From NCBI GenBank assembly GCA_026388255.1, contig JAPLKC010000035.1, forward strand, positions 1-64,000: 64,000 bases of DNA, read 5' to 3'. The notes under the pieces are model-generated. The model made no database searches, was not told the origin of the DNA, and saw nothing but the letters and a program-made list of their open reading frames with translations. Both the position numbers and the translations under genes were made by a program. Shown piece by piece: positions 35,290 through 45,316 of the stretch; the first letter of the stretch is position 1, and each line of letters begins with the position of its first letter. This stretch comes from Pseudomonadota bacterium (lineage in GTDB: Bacteria; Desulfobacterota; Syntrophorhabdia; Syntrophorhabdales; Syntrophorhabdaceae).

Positions 35290-36543
35290 TTGGAACTCAA
35301 GGCCAGATCATATAACAAGATCGTCCAGTTAGTAAATAAAGGCGTGGATATCCCCAATCCTGCAACGCTCGACATCGGCAAAGAGGTCAACCCTGAACGT
35401 ATTTCAGGCAACGGGGTGACGATCTACCCCGGATGTCGGATTTATGGCGAGAAGACGGTCATCTCGGCAGGTGCAAAGATAGGCTACGAAGGTCCGGTAA
35501 CAATTGATGACTGCCAGATCGGTCCAAATGTTGAGCTCAAGGGCGGGTACTTCAATAAAGCTGTTTTTCTCGAAAAGGCCAACATGGGTCTTGGCGCTCA
35601 TGTGCGTGAAGGATGTATTTTAGAAGAAGAGGCAGGCGGTGCCCACTGTGTGGGATTGAAGCAGACCATCCTCTTCCCTTTTGTCACCCTTGGGAGCCTG
35701 ATAAATTTTTGTGACTGTCTGATGGCAGGCGGCACAAGCCGGAAAGACCACAGCGAAGTCGGCAGTTCGTACATCCATTTTAATTTCACCCCTGATGGAG
35801 ACAAAACAACGGCGTCTCTTATCGGTGATGTTCCAAGAGGTGTAATGCTAAACCAGCCCCCAATTTTTCTGGGAGGGCAGGGCGGCATGGTGGGACCGCT
35901 CCGTATAGGTTACGGCAATATTATTGCCGCAGGCACGGTATTACGAAAAGATATTACCAAGGAAAACAAATTGATTTTCGGCAAAAACATGTCCGGTGCA
36001 ATGATTGACAACAATCCAAAAAATTATCCCTCAATTTCCCGTGTGGTGGGAAACAACATCCTCTACCTGGCAAATCTGGTTGCACTTGAACAATGGTATA
36101 TGCATATTCGCCAGCCCTTTTTTAAAGAACAGGAATTCGGCGAGCTTATCTATGCGGGAGCAATGGACAAACTGCCGTCGGCAAAAAAGGAACGCATTAA
36201 ACGCCTTGCGGATATGGCAGACAAAGCAAAAGTCTCTATTGAAAAATACCCCGATAAAAAACAATCCGAAACCGGTAAAAAAGAATTTCACGCCGCTGTT
36301 GACAATATCCGGGAAATTTTTACCGGCAACCTTGCAAGCAACCTGCATGGGGAACTGCGTGACAGTTTTCTTGCCGCAACGAATTTACAAAAACAAAACG
36401 ATGACAAAAATTATATTGATTTTATAAAAAGTTTGCCTGTCGACGCATCAAGGGCGGGCGTAAAATGGCTTGAGGCAATCATTGACAGTCTTTGCAGCGA
36501 GGCAAGCAGCTCCATGCCGTCACTAAACCTGTTTAATAAATAG
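35290..36543 (+). CDS. Left-handed beta-helix acyltransferase-like protein
   Basis: A 417-residue protein. The first 250 residues are hexapeptide repeats (VTIYPGCRIYGEKTVISAG, VTIDDCQIGPNVELKGG) and resemble the GlmU acyltransferase end. It contains SYIHFNFTPDGDKTTASLIG and GYGNIIAAGTVLRKDI. The C-terminal 150 residues are helical. There is no N-terminal pyrophosphorylase domain. The TTG start at 35290 is 5 bases after AGGAGG. Next to glmM, a role in UDP-amino-sugar metabolism is likely but the reaction is not established. Confidence 0.7.
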   Translation: MELKARSYNKIVQLVNKGVDIPNPATLDIGKEVNPERISGNGVTIYPGCRIYGEKTVISAGAKIGYEGPVTIDDCQIGPNVELKGGYFNKAVFLEKANMGLGAHVREGCILEEEAGGAHCVGLKQTILFPFVTLGSLINFCDCLMAGGTSRKDHSEVGSSYIHFNFTPDGDKTTASLIGDVPRGVMLNQPPIFLGGQGGMVGPLRIGYGNIIAAGTVLRKDITKENKLIFGKNMSGAMIDNNPKNYPSISRVVGNNILYLANLVALEQWYMHIRQPFFKEQEFGELIYAGAMDKLPSAKKERIKRLADMADKAKVSIEKYPDKKQSETGKKEFHAAVDNIREIFTGNLASNLHGELRDSFLAATNLQKQNDDKNYIDFIKSLPVDASRAGVKWLEAIIDSLCSEASSSMPSLNLFNK

Positions 36544-36565
36544 CTTTTTAAAAAGGAGGCAACAA

Positions 36566-37915
36566 ATGGGTCAATTATTCGGTACAGACGGAATAAGGGG
36601 CGAGGCCAACCGTCATCCGATGAATTCCGCCATTGCATTTTCAGTGGGACAAGCAATCACACATCTGTTGAGAAAATCTCATCACAAACCCAGGTTGATT
36701 ATAGGAAAAGACACGAGGATTTCCGGCTATATGCTGGAAAGTTCCCTTGAGGCAGGCATTACCTCCATGGGAGGGATACCTTTCCTTGTCGGGGTTTTGC
36801 CTACGCCGGGCATTGCCTTCATCACTCAGAGCATGCGCGCCGACGCAGGGGTTGTTATCTCTGCCTCCCACAATCCATATCAGGATAACGGAATCAAAAT
36901 TTTTTCAGGTAATGGCTTTAAATTGTCCGACGAGCAGGAAGACACTATAGAAGCACTGATGCTCGAAGGTAAACTTCCCGACATGGTACCTCCGGCAGCA
37001 GAAATGGGGCGTGCATACCGCTTGGATGATGTACACGGGAGATATATTGTTTTTCTGAAAAATACCTTTCCCCGTGAATTATCTATGGAAGATATGAAGA
37101 TTATAATAGATGCCGCCAACGGTGCCGCTTACAAGGTTGCCCCTGATGCATTTTTTGAACTGGGTGCCGATATTGAGGTAATCCATAACAAACCAAACGG
37201 CCTTAATATCAACGACAATTGCGGATCTCAATACACAAGTGATCTTAAAAAACGCGTTATAGAAACAGGTGCAGCCATAGGACTTGCCTTTGACGGCGAT
37301 GGGGACCGCCTCATTGCCGTTGACGAAAAGGGCAATGAAATCACTGGTGATCAAATCCTCATTATCTGCGCCAAAGTATTAAAAGATGAGGGCAAGTTGA
37401 AAAATGACCTGCTTGTCAGCACTATTATGAGCAATCTCGGGCTTACCATGGCCTGCAAGAAATACGGCTTCAAGCAACATGCTTCAAAGGTCGGGGACCG
37501 GTATGTCCTGGAAGACATGTTGCGTTTAGGAAGTATTATCGGCGGCGAAGAATCGGGTCACATGATCTTTCTCGATCATCACACGACCGGCGACGGCATT
37601 CTTACAGCCATGCAACTAATCGCCGTCATGGTAAAAACAGGAAAATCTTTGTCCGAGCTTGCCAAATTAATGGATGTATTTCCACAAAAGGTCATCAACG
37701 TACCGGTAACAAGCATGCCCGAAATTATTTCTTTACCACAGGTAGTTCAGGTAATCAGGCAGGTTGAGAAAGAACTCGGTGAAAGCGGCCGGGTACTGGT
37801 ACGCTATTCAGGTACACAGAACGTTTGCCGTGTGATGATCGAAGGACCCAGCGATGAGTTGACCGAAAAATATTGCAAACAGATTGCAGATGTTTTAAGT
37901 GCCGCAATAGGATAA
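36566..37915 (+). CDS. glmM: Phosphoglucosamine mutase
   Basis: A 449-residue alpha-D-phosphohexomutase. MGQLFGTDGIRGEAN opens the protein, the phosphoserine loop is VVISASHNPYQDNG (Ser101), the metal site is AFDGDGDRLIAVD, and the sugar loop is GGEESGHMIF. The C-terminal RYSGTQNVCRVMIEG is the phosphate-binding motif. GlmM converts glucosamine-6-phosphate to glucosamine-1-phosphate on the way to UDP-GlcNAc, the precursor of the polysaccharide and peptidoglycan. Ribosome site AAGGAGG precedes the ATG by 6 bases. Confidence 0.95.
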   Translation: MGQLFGTDGIRGEANRHPMNSAIAFSVGQAITHLLRKSHHKPRLIIGKDTRISGYMLESSLEAGITSMGGIPFLVGVLPTPGIAFITQSMRADAGVVISASHNPYQDNGIKIFSGNGFKLSDEQEDTIEALMLEGKLPDMVPPAAEMGRAYRLDDVHGRYIVFLKNTFPRELSMEDMKIIIDAANGAAYKVAPDAFFELGADIEVIHNKPNGLNINDNCGSQYTSDLKKRVIETGAAIGLAFDGDGDRLIAVDEKGNEITGDQILIICAKVLKDEGKLKNDLLVSTIMSNLGLTMACKKYGFKQHASKVGDRYVLEDMLRLGSIIGGEESGHMIFLDHHTTGDGILTAMQLIAVMVKTGKSLSELAKLMDVFPQKVINVPVTSMPEIISLPQVVQVIRQVEKELGESGRVLVRYSGTQNVCRVMIEGPSDELTEKYCKQIADVLSAAIG

Positions 37916-37961
37916 GGGGGAAGGGGGATTAAATGTCGATCCAGGTTTTTGTAACCCATGA

Positions 37962-38039
37962 GTTAAACACATAGGCAAGGTAGCTGCAGAAATTGTAGAA
38001 AGGGATATTATCAAAGCGCTCCAGCGAAGATACTTTTGA
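37962..38039 (+). pseudogene. Possible remnant of a Fis/NtrC-type C-terminal helix
   Basis: A 25-codon frame between stops reads IGKVAAEIVERDIIKALQRR. This resembles the helix that precedes the DNA-binding domain of NtrC-type regulators. Nothing else of such a gene is near. It may be chance, and no start codon is present. Confidence 0.2.
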
Positions 38040-38071
38040 CAACGCGCCGACGGTTATGTTAAAAATACGCC

Positions 38072-39535
38072 ATGACGATAAGAGTTTACAATACATTTAC
38101 AGGGAAAAAAGAGGAATTTATACCTGTGCATGTTGGCAAGGTCAAACTGTATGTATGCGGCGTCACTGTTTATGACCATTGTCATATTGGACATGCACGG
38201 AGCGCCATTGTTTTTGATGTGATTTATAGATATCTAAAGACAAAAGGCTATGAAGTTACCTTTGTAAAAAACTTTACCGATATAGACGATAAAATCATTA
38301 AAAAGGCAAACATCGAAGGAATTTCCTGGAAAGAGGTCGGTACAAAATACATAACATCTTTTTACGAGGATATGGATGCGTTGAACATTTTACGACCCAC
38401 CCATGAACCAAAAGCAACCGACCATATCGACGAAATGGTTGTTCTTGTGGAAACACTTCTGAAAAAAGGCTATGCCTATAACACAAACGGCGATATCTAT
38501 TTTTCCGTTGAGAGTTTCAAGAGCTATGGTGCCCTTTCAAAAAGGACACTTGAGGAAATGGTGGCTGGTGCGCGAGTTGAAGTGGATGAGAGAAAAAGAA
38601 ATCCACTTGACTTTGCCCTATGGAAAGCGTCAAAAGAAGGCGAACCCTCATGGGATACTCCTTTTGGGAAAGGCCGGCCGGGTTGGCATTTGGAATGCTC
38701 AGTTATGAGCACAAAGTATCTTGACAACCCCTTTGATATTCATGGCGGGGGGAAAGACCTGATATTCCCCCATCACGAAAACGAAAGAGCTCAAACAGAG
38801 GCTGCGACGGGTGGTAAGTTCGTAAACTATTGGATACATAACGGTTTTGTCAACATTCAGAAAGAAAAGATGTCTAAATCGCTGGGCAACTTTCTTTTGA
38901 TAAAGGATTTTATAAAAGAATACCACCCTGAGGCGCTAAGACTTTTTTTTCTTTCGACACACTACAGAAGCCCGATAGATTACAACGAAAAATCAATAGA
39001 AGATAACAACAATACCCTCTACCGGCTCTACTATACCCTTGAAAGGGCATTAAAAATAGAAAGGTCTACAGGAGCCGTACCAAAAAAATTTGTTGAGACT
39101 GCAGAGATTGAAAAGAGGTTTTATGAGGCAATGGACGATGATTTCAACACAGCCCTTGCACTGTCCTGTATGCTTGAGTTGTCAAAGACGCTGAATAAGC
39201 TTATTGACCAGAACGATGAAAGCGCATCGCCGTTCATTGTCTACACCAGGAATGTTTTTACTTCGCTTGCCGATGTTCTTGGATTTTTGAAGAGTGATTT
39301 CGATGTATTCGATTCACAGGAGAAAGTCCGCCACCTGACGCGTGTTGGATTAGATATGCCTTCTCTTGAAGGTTTTATGAAAGAAAGGGTGGAAGCGAGA
39401 AAAAATAAGAATTATAAGAGAGCGGATGAGATCCGCGAAACGCTTTCCGGGCAGGGGATCTTTTTACAAGATTCACCAAAAGGCACAGAATGGAGAATAA
39501 AAAATATTTTTACATCAAAAGGGGAGGATAGATGA
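38072..39535 (+). CDS. cysS: Cysteinyl-tRNA synthetase
   Basis: A 487-residue class I synthetase. The HIGH region is [20 protein letters not shown]. Zinc ligands include the Cys of WHLECS and the HENERAQ segment. KMSKSLGNF is the second signature. Length is normal for the family. It overlaps the next gene by 4 bases (ATGA), an unusual pairing with an oxidoreductase subunit. Confidence 0.96.
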
Positions 39536-40086
39536 TAGAGATAAGATTTCATGGAAGAGGCGGTCAAGGTGCAGTGACGTCTGCAGAAATTGTTGCCCAG
39601 GCTGCAATAAAACTGAATTACTATGCACAGGCATTCCCAAGTTTTGGTCCGGAAAGGAGAGGCGCTCCTGTTCAGGCTTTTTTACGGGTTTCAAATACAC
39701 CTATCAGACTCAGATCAAAGATATATTACCCGGATAATGTTATTATACTGGATCCCACATTGCTGAACACTGCAAATCCAACAGTCGGCTTAAAAGAACA
39801 TGGTTTTATAATTATTAATTCCAATAAGTCTGCCGATGAATTGAAGGAACTGTTCCCGGGACGCAACATAGCCCATGTTGATGCCTCAAAGATAGCGAAA
39901 GAGGAACTTGGTATACCAATCACAAATACCACCATGATAGGAGCTTTGGTGAAGGCATCGGACGTTGTTAGCATAGAAGCGCTGGAGGAACCGGTGCGAG
40001 AGCGCTTTGGGGTGATTGCACAGAAGAATATCAACGCATATATGCGTGCCTATAGCGAGACGAATATTATCAAAGGTGTAAAATAA
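39532..40086 (+). CDS. 2-oxoacid:acceptor oxidoreductase gamma subunit, without partners
   Basis: A 184-residue protein of the pyruvate/ketoisovalerate oxidoreductase catalytic domain family (PorG type). [20 protein letters not shown] is the diagnostic glycine-rich start. [21 protein letters not shown] is also conserved. In most genomes porG lies with porA, porB and porD. Here it overlaps cysS by 4 bases and is followed by ade, with no alpha, beta or ferredoxin subunits anywhere in the window. It may serve a complex encoded elsewhere. Confidence 0.88.
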
Positions 40087-40198
40087 TAAAACACTCTATG
40101 CTTGCCGCTATATATTTGAAGAATTGATAAGATATGTGGTTTTGCATTAATCTATTGGTTTCTGCTTCCTATCTTCTTATCCACTTACCGTTTGGTTT

Positions 40199-41821
40199 AT
40201 GAAAGTTTCTGCCAATATCGTAGATGTATTAAACTCGACAATCTATCCCGGTATGATTGATATTCAAAACGGGAGAATAGCGGCCATTACGAGGAACAAT
40301 GGGAGCTATGATACCTTTATCCTTCCAGGCTTTGTAGATGCCCATGTCCACATAGAAAGTTCCATGCTGGTACCCTCTGAATTTGCCAGGTTGGCAGTAA
40401 TGCATGGTACGGTGGCTACCGTATCTGATCCCCATGAGATTGCAAACGTGCTTGGTATGAATGGTGTAAGGTTCATGATTGAGAACGGAAAGTCCGTTCC
40501 CTTTAAGTTCTACTTTGGTGCATCACCTTGTGTGCCTGCAACGGTTTTTGAAACAGCCGGCGCCTCGCTCGGGCAATATGAGATAGAAACTTTACTTGAG
40601 AACAACGAAATTAAGTATTTAAGCGAGATGATGAACTTTCCGGGTGTTATAGGGGGAGATTCGGATATAATGGCAAAGATCGGGGCTGCAAAAAAATACG
40701 GGAAACCCATCGATGGTCATGCCCCCGGTCTTAGAGGTGAACCGCTTAAGCATTATATCGGTGCAGGCATATCTACCGACCATGAGACCTTCCAGTATGA
40801 CGAGGGGGAAGAAAAACTGTCCCTGGGCATGAAACTTCTTTTGAGGGAAGGATCTGCTGCGAAAAATTTTGATACCTTAAATCATCTGATTACAAAATAT
40901 CCCGAACAATGCATGCTTTGCAGCGACGATAAGCACCCCGATGACCTTGTGGCGGGTCATATAAACGAGCTTGTGAAAAGGGCAGTTATCATGGGAATTG
41001 ATAGAATGATTATACTGAAATGTGCCTGTGTGAACCCTGTCCTTCATTATGGTCTCGATGTAGGCTTGTTGAGGATTGGGGATGATGCCGATTTTATCGA
41101 GGTAGATAGTCTGAGTAGTTTTAATGTGCTTAAAACATACATAAAGGGGCGCATTGTTGCCGAAAACGGAAAACCGCTGCTGCCACATGTAGCAGTGAAC
41201 CGTATTAATAATTTTGAGACAGGGATACACAGTTCAGACGAATTTGCAATGAAGGCAAGGGGAAATAAAATACGTATAATAGAGGCAATAAATCATCAGG
41301 TAATAACCGGCAGCGTCCAGGCAATATTGAAACAGAAAAACGGAAATGTTGTCCCGGATATCGAAAGGGACATCCTGAAAATAGCCGTTGTTAATCGTTA
41401 TAAGAATCTCCCGCCGGCAATCGGTCTGGTGAAGAACTTCGGTCTGAAGATAGGCGCCATTGCATCGTCTGTGTCCCATGATTCACACAACATAGTTGCC
41501 GTTGGTGTCACAGATGAAGACATATGTAACGCAATAAATCTTGTTGTTGAGTGTAAAGGAGGGCTGGCGGTTTCATACGATAATATTCGGGAAGTACTCC
41601 CACTTCCCATAGCAGGTCTCATGTCTGATGAGGATGGTTTCAGTGTGGCAAGGCAGTACTCAAGGATTGACCGGATTTCCAAGCAACTCGGCTCACACTT
41701 AGATGCGCCTTTTATGACCCTTTCCTTCATGGCGCTCCTTGTCATACCAAAATTAAAGTTGAGCGACATGGGGTTATTTGATGGTGAGCGTTTTGAGTTT
41801 GTTGATGTCCTTGAAGGGTAA
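40199..41821 (+). CDS. ade: Adenine deaminase
   Basis: A 540-residue amidohydrolase of the Ade type. DAHVHIESSMLVPSEFARL carries the metal-binding HxH. GHAPGLRGEPLKHYIGAG, LCSDDKHPDDLVAGHI and DADFIEVDSL are further conserved segments, and the C-terminal domain has GLVKNFGLKIGAIASSVSHD. It converts adenine to hypoxanthine and ammonia. The start ATG 40199 has no clear ribosome site. The 112-base gap before it shows no purine-riboswitch-like core. Confidence 0.92.
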   Translation: MKVSANIVDVLNSTIYPGMIDIQNGRIAAITRNNGSYDTFILPGFVDAHVHIESSMLVPSEFARLAVMHGTVATVSDPHEIANVLGMNGVRFMIENGKSVPFKFYFGASPCVPATVFETAGASLGQYEIETLLENNEIKYLSEMMNFPGVIGGDSDIMAKIGAAKKYGKPIDGHAPGLRGEPLKHYIGAGISTDHETFQYDEGEEKLSLGMKLLLREGSAAKNFDTLNHLITKYPEQCMLCSDDKHPDDLVAGHINELVKRAVIMGIDRMIILKCACVNPVLHYGLDVGLLRIGDDADFIEVDSLSSFNVLKTYIKGRIVAENGKPLLPHVAVNRINNFETGIHSSDEFAMKARGNKIRIIEAINHQVITGSVQAILKQKNGNVVPDIERDILKIAVVNRYKNLPPAIGLVKNFGLKIGAIASSVSHDSHNIVAVGVTDEDICNAINLVVECKGGLAVSYDNIREVLPLPIAGLMSDEDGFSVARQYSRIDRISKQLGSHLDAPFMTLSFMALLVIPKLKLSDMGLFDGERFEFVDVLEG

Positions 41822-41865
41822 CGCCCGGCATTTTGCGGGTATATTTGGATATCAAATTTTATTGT

Positions 41866-41894
41866 TTGACTTTAACGCCATAAATAACTATAAT
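41866..41894 (+). promoter_or_regulatory. Strong sigma-70 promoter abutting the lipoprotein start
   Basis: TTGACT, 17 bases, TATAAT. The predicted transcription start (about 41901) is at or one base before the ATG at 41902. The mRNA would be leaderless or nearly so. Confidence 0.65.
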
Positions 41895-41901
41895 CACCTA
41901 A

Positions 41902-43146
41902 ATGTATAAAAAATCTCTGATCCTCCTTGTAATAATATTGCTTATTGCTTCCTGCAGCACCTTTTCAAAAAAGAAAGAAGATACATCGGCAAAGACCCCC
42001 CCGGCCAAAGCAGACAAAAAAACAGAGAAGATGGAAGCAATTGAGGAATCTACCCAAAAACCAGGGGACATAAAGGTTATTGATGGGGTCGAGTACATAT
42101 ATGCATCCAACAGAAGGTTCATGCTTACGCCCTATGAGCCGGAATATGTGTGGGTTAGGAAAGATCAGTATGCACCGCGTTTCGGGGAAGCTTTAACGTC
42201 TGGCGGCGGCGGGGCAACCGGAAAGAAAGAACGCGAGGAGACGGAAAAAAGAATTGGCAAGCTCGAGGAAGAGCTTAAAAAGAAAGGAATTGCACCGCAA
42301 ATGGTATATCCATACCAGATGGGCTCCTTTCCGGCAGGTATGGGTTTTATGCCAGGTATTTCTCTGATTTCATTTAATTACCCGTCACCAAAGATGAAGA
42401 GACGAATCATTGTGCTGCCCATGGCAGACCAGACAAATTATAAAGGAGAGGGACTGGGAGATCTGGCAACAAGGCGGCTTGTAACGAGACTTGAGAATGC
42501 CGGGGCAATCATCTGTATAGACCCTCAGACAGTAAACAATAAAGGAGCGCTTACAGACCCCGAGAACATGAAATCTTTAAATGAATTGTACGGGATACAG
42601 GCGATTTTAAAAGGAACACTTTCGGATATATATACCAGTTCATCAAAAATTGAGGGTAAAGATGAAAAAGATACCTCTTTTGCGATATCTAAAATCACCC
42701 TTGAAGTTTACAACACCGATACCGGTATTGTTCTTAAGCAGCTATCCGGCAGAAACCCCATCTCTCTCACGAGAGAGAAGGGAGAAATGAGCATAGAAAA
42801 GGCAAAAATAAAGGCGATAGACCTGGCAATAGAATTATTGGCCGAAGACCTTTTAAAGGCTATACTCACGCTGGATTGGCACGCAAGAGTTGCATCCGTT
42901 GAGACCGGAAAGGTTTATGTTAATGCTGGAAGGCAATCAGGCTTAGACAAAGGCAGCATCCTTGACGTATATTCTCCAGGAGAGCAAATCATAGACTCAA
43001 AGACAAAAATGCCGCTTGGGACAATAAAAGGAAAATATAAAGGGGAGCTTGAAGTGTCAGAACTTTTCGGTGTCGATGCCTGCTGGGCAAAAGTTAAGAA
43101 GGGCAGTAACTTTTCAGCTACTGATCTTGTATACTTTCAGAAATAG
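41902..43146 (+). CDS. Lipoprotein with FlgT/CsgG-like features
   Basis: A 414-residue lipoprotein. Residues 1-18 are a signal ending in the lipobox LIASC, with Cys18 as the lipidated residue and Ser next to it. A Lys/Ala/Thr-rich linker follows. Residues about 160-290 resemble a CsgG-like domain (IIVLPMADQTNYKGEGLGDL, GIQAILKGTLSDIY). The C-terminus (VASVETGKVYVNAGRQSGLD, GVDACWAKVKKGSNFSATD) looks like the C-terminal domain of FlgT-type proteins. The role is unknown; outer-membrane attachment is likely. Confidence 0.7.
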   Translation: MYKKSLILLVIILLIASCSTFSKKKEDTSAKTPPAKADKKTEKMEAIEESTQKPGDIKVIDGVEYIYASNRRFMLTPYEPEYVWVRKDQYAPRFGEALTSGGGGATGKKEREETEKRIGKLEEELKKKGIAPQMVYPYQMGSFPAGMGFMPGISLISFNYPSPKMKRRIIVLPMADQTNYKGEGLGDLATRRLVTRLENAGAIICIDPQTVNNKGALTDPENMKSLNELYGIQAILKGTLSDIYTSSSKIEGKDEKDTSFAISKITLEVYNTDTGIVLKQLSGRNPISLTREKGEMSIEKAKIKAIDLAIELLAEDLLKAILTLDWHARVASVETGKVYVNAGRQSGLDKGSILDVYSPGEQIIDSKTKMPLGTIKGKYKGELEVSELFGVDACWAKVKKGSNFSATDLVYFQK

Positions 43147-43285
43147 TTATACCAATTCGCCATCAATCATATAACTTCGTTACCTCGTCGTCACACTCCT
43201 CGACTTACTGCGACCCACTTATTGCAGGTTCCGCGCGCCTGTGTCAGGGTAGCCTCTGGGTGCTATCTATGAATCCAAACCGGTA

Positions 43286-44299
43286 TCAATTATTGCCTTT
43301 ATACGAGCAGTATGGTTCTTCGCCCAAGAAGTCTCCATAAAGTTCATATGCGCGTGCCCTGCATCCACCGCAGATTTTAAGGTATTTGCACCCGCTGCAT
43401 TTGCCACGATAAGACGATAAATCTCTCAACTGATTGAATACAGGCGATTCCTCCCAGACCTTCTTTACTCCATCCTTCCTTACATCACCTGACGGGATTT
43501 CAAGATAACCGCAGGGTTGTGCAATACCCTTATGGGATATGAACATGAAATGTTTTCCGGCAAGGCACCCAGCACTATTCGGCGTGTTGCCCTTTTCCTT
43601 CACGATCCGGTAATAGTGGGGTGCGCAGGTGACTTTTATTTCAAGCTCGTTTTTCTTTTCAATATTGTATAGCCACTCAAGTACTTGTTCATACATGACT
43701 GTACTCAGCTCTTTTCCCTTCAGTCCCTGTCCCCTGCCGACGGGCACAAGAAGGAAGGTGTGCCAAGCCACAGCGCCGATGGATTGAGCGAGTTCGTATA
43801 TTTCCTCAAGCGCTTCCACGTTAAGTTGTGTAACTGTTGTATTTATTTGAAATGGCATATCTGCATTTGTTAATATTCCTGCTGCCCTTATCACCGATGC
43901 AAAGGAGCCCTTAACGCCTCTGAACAGATCATGCGCTACGCTGTCTTTTCCGTCTATGCTCAGGCTCACCCGCTTGATCCCGCCAGCTTTAAGCCTTTTT
44001 GCCTTTTCCTCATCAAGCAAAGTTCCATTAATGGCGATGACGAGTCTCAAGCCCTTTATAGTACCGTATTCGATAATGTCAAATATATCATCCCGGATTA
44101 GGGGTTCGCCGCCTGTCAGGATGATGGTGGGTGAGGCAAAACCCACTATTTCATCAATAATTTTGCAGCATTCGGCAAAGTTTAATTCTCCGGTATGTGG
44201 GCCGAGTGTTGCCGAGGCCCTGCAGTGGATGCAGTTAAGGTTGCAGTTCCGAGTGAGTTCCAATGCAACCATCCTGAGAGAGGATTCTATCTTAACCAT
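43286..44299 (-). CDS. ahbD: Fe-coproporphyrin III decarboxylase (heme synthase) AhbD
   Basis: A 337-residue radical SAM/SPASM protein with LELTRNCNLNCIHCRASA (Cys19, Cys23, Cys26) and GGEPLIRDDIFDII. The C-terminus is CSGCKYLKICGGCRARAYEL and EEPYCSYK. AhbD oxidatively decarboxylates two propionates of Fe-coproporphyrin III to give heme b. The call rests on these motifs, on overlap of 13 bases with hemB in one operon, and on ahbC in the same window. A different SPASM role would be the alternative. Confidence 0.85.
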   Translation of the reverse strand: MVKIESSLRMVALELTRNCNLNCIHCRASATLGPHTGELNFAECCKIIDEIVGFASPTIILTGGEPLIRDDIFDIIEYGTIKGLRLVIAINGTLLDEEKAKRLKAGGIKRVSLSIDGKDSVAHDLFRGVKGSFASVIRAAGILTNADMPFQINTTVTQLNVEALEEIYELAQSIGAVAWHTFLLVPVGRGQGLKGKELSTVMYEQVLEWLYNIEKKNELEIKVTCAPHYYRIVKEKGNTPNSAGCLAGKHFMFISHKGIAQPCGYLEIPSGDVRKDGVKKVWEESPVFNQLRDLSSYRGKCSGCKYLKICGGCRARAYELYGDFLGEEPYCSYKGNN

Positions 44300-45261
44300 T
44301 CCGCAAGATCTTTTGCAAAATATGTAATGATAATATCTGCGCCTGCGCGCCTTACCCCTATCATCAATTCAAGCACAGCCCTTTTGTAATCGAGATATCC
44401 CTTCGATGCGGCATGTTTTATCATTGCATACTCGCCGCTTACCGAATAGGCAGCCAGCGGGATATTAAACTCTCTTTTTGCTGCGGCCAGCACGTCGAGG
44501 TAGAACATGGCCGGTTTTACCATAATTATATCTGCCCCCTCTTCAATGTCGAGCATCATTTCGCGGAGCGCCTCCTGTTGGTTCGGCGGGTCCATCTGGT
44601 ACGCTTTTCTGTCACCGAATTGGGGTGCGGATTCGGCAGCATCTCTAAAAGGGCTGTAAAGGCATGATGCATACTTGGCTGCATAACTCATAATAGGTAT
44701 ATTATAGTCGCCATGAAGGTCAAGCATTTCCCTGATTGCCCTTACCCTGCCATCCATCATATCAGAGGGGGCCACCATGTCCGCCCCTGCCATTGTGTGC
44801 GAGAGGGCGCTTTTCGCAAGGAGCTTCAAGGTCTCGTCGTTATCCACATGGCCGTCCTTTACAATCCCGCAGTGGCCGTGGCTCGTATACTCGCACATAC
44901 AAACATCGGTGATCACCATAATATCATCGCCAAAAAGCTTTTTTATCTTTCTTGTTGTATTTTGTATAACACCGTTTTTGTCGTAAGCGCCACTCCCCGT
45001 CTCATCCTTTTTCTCCGGTATGCCGAAGAGCAGGATTGCCGGTATGCCCAAACTCACAACATCCTCTATCTCCTTGAGCAGTCCCTCAACAGAAAACTGA
45101 TATATATCCGGCATGGAAGGGATGGGTACCTTCTCTTCCTGCATCTCCTTGACAAACATGGGGTACACGAGGTGCCTTGTTGATAGTTCCGTTTCCTGGA
45201 TCATACCCCTCAACCTATCATTTTTCCTTAATCTCCTCGGCCTGTATTCCGGAAATTTCAT
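44287..45261 (-). CDS. hemB: Porphobilinogen synthase
   Basis: A 324-residue HemB. Catalytic lysines lie in MSYAAKYASCLYSPFRDA and DIIMVKPAMFYLD. The zinc site is present as DVCMCEYTSHGHCG, so this is the zinc-dependent type. It condenses two 5-aminolevulinate molecules. GGAGGT precedes the ATG. It is the first gene of the hemB-ahbD operon. Length is normal. Confidence 0.95.
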   Translation of the reverse strand: MKFPEYRPRRLRKNDRLRGMIQETELSTRHLVYPMFVKEMQEEKVPIPSMPDIYQFSVEGLLKEIEDVVSLGIPAILLFGIPEKKDETGSGAYDKNGVIQNTTRKIKKLFGDDIMVITDVCMCEYTSHGHCGIVKDGHVDNDETLKLLAKSALSHTMAGADMVAPSDMMDGRVRAIREMLDLHGDYNIPIMSYAAKYASCLYSPFRDAAESAPQFGDRKAYQMDPPNQQEALREMMLDIEEGADIIMVKPAMFYLDVLAAAKREFNIPLAAYSVSGEYAMIKHAASKGYLDYKRAVLELMIGVRRAGADIIITYFAKDLAEWLR

Positions 45262-45287
45262 TTAGACCTCCGTCAAAACAATTATTA

Positions 45288-45316
45288 ATAATAAATTTGC
45301 AAGGGTATGTCTGCAA
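45288..45316 (-). promoter_or_regulatory. Possible hemB promoter
   Basis: On the - strand, TTGCAG (45316-45311), 17 bases, TATTAT (45293-45288). Start near 45281, 20 bases before the hemB ATG. The boxes are only fair matches. Confidence 0.35.

Noticed and set aside
43147-43285. The GC-richer stretch between the lipoprotein and ahbD as a dispersed repeat
   Set aside because: I could not find a second copy in the window, so a repeat cannot be claimed.
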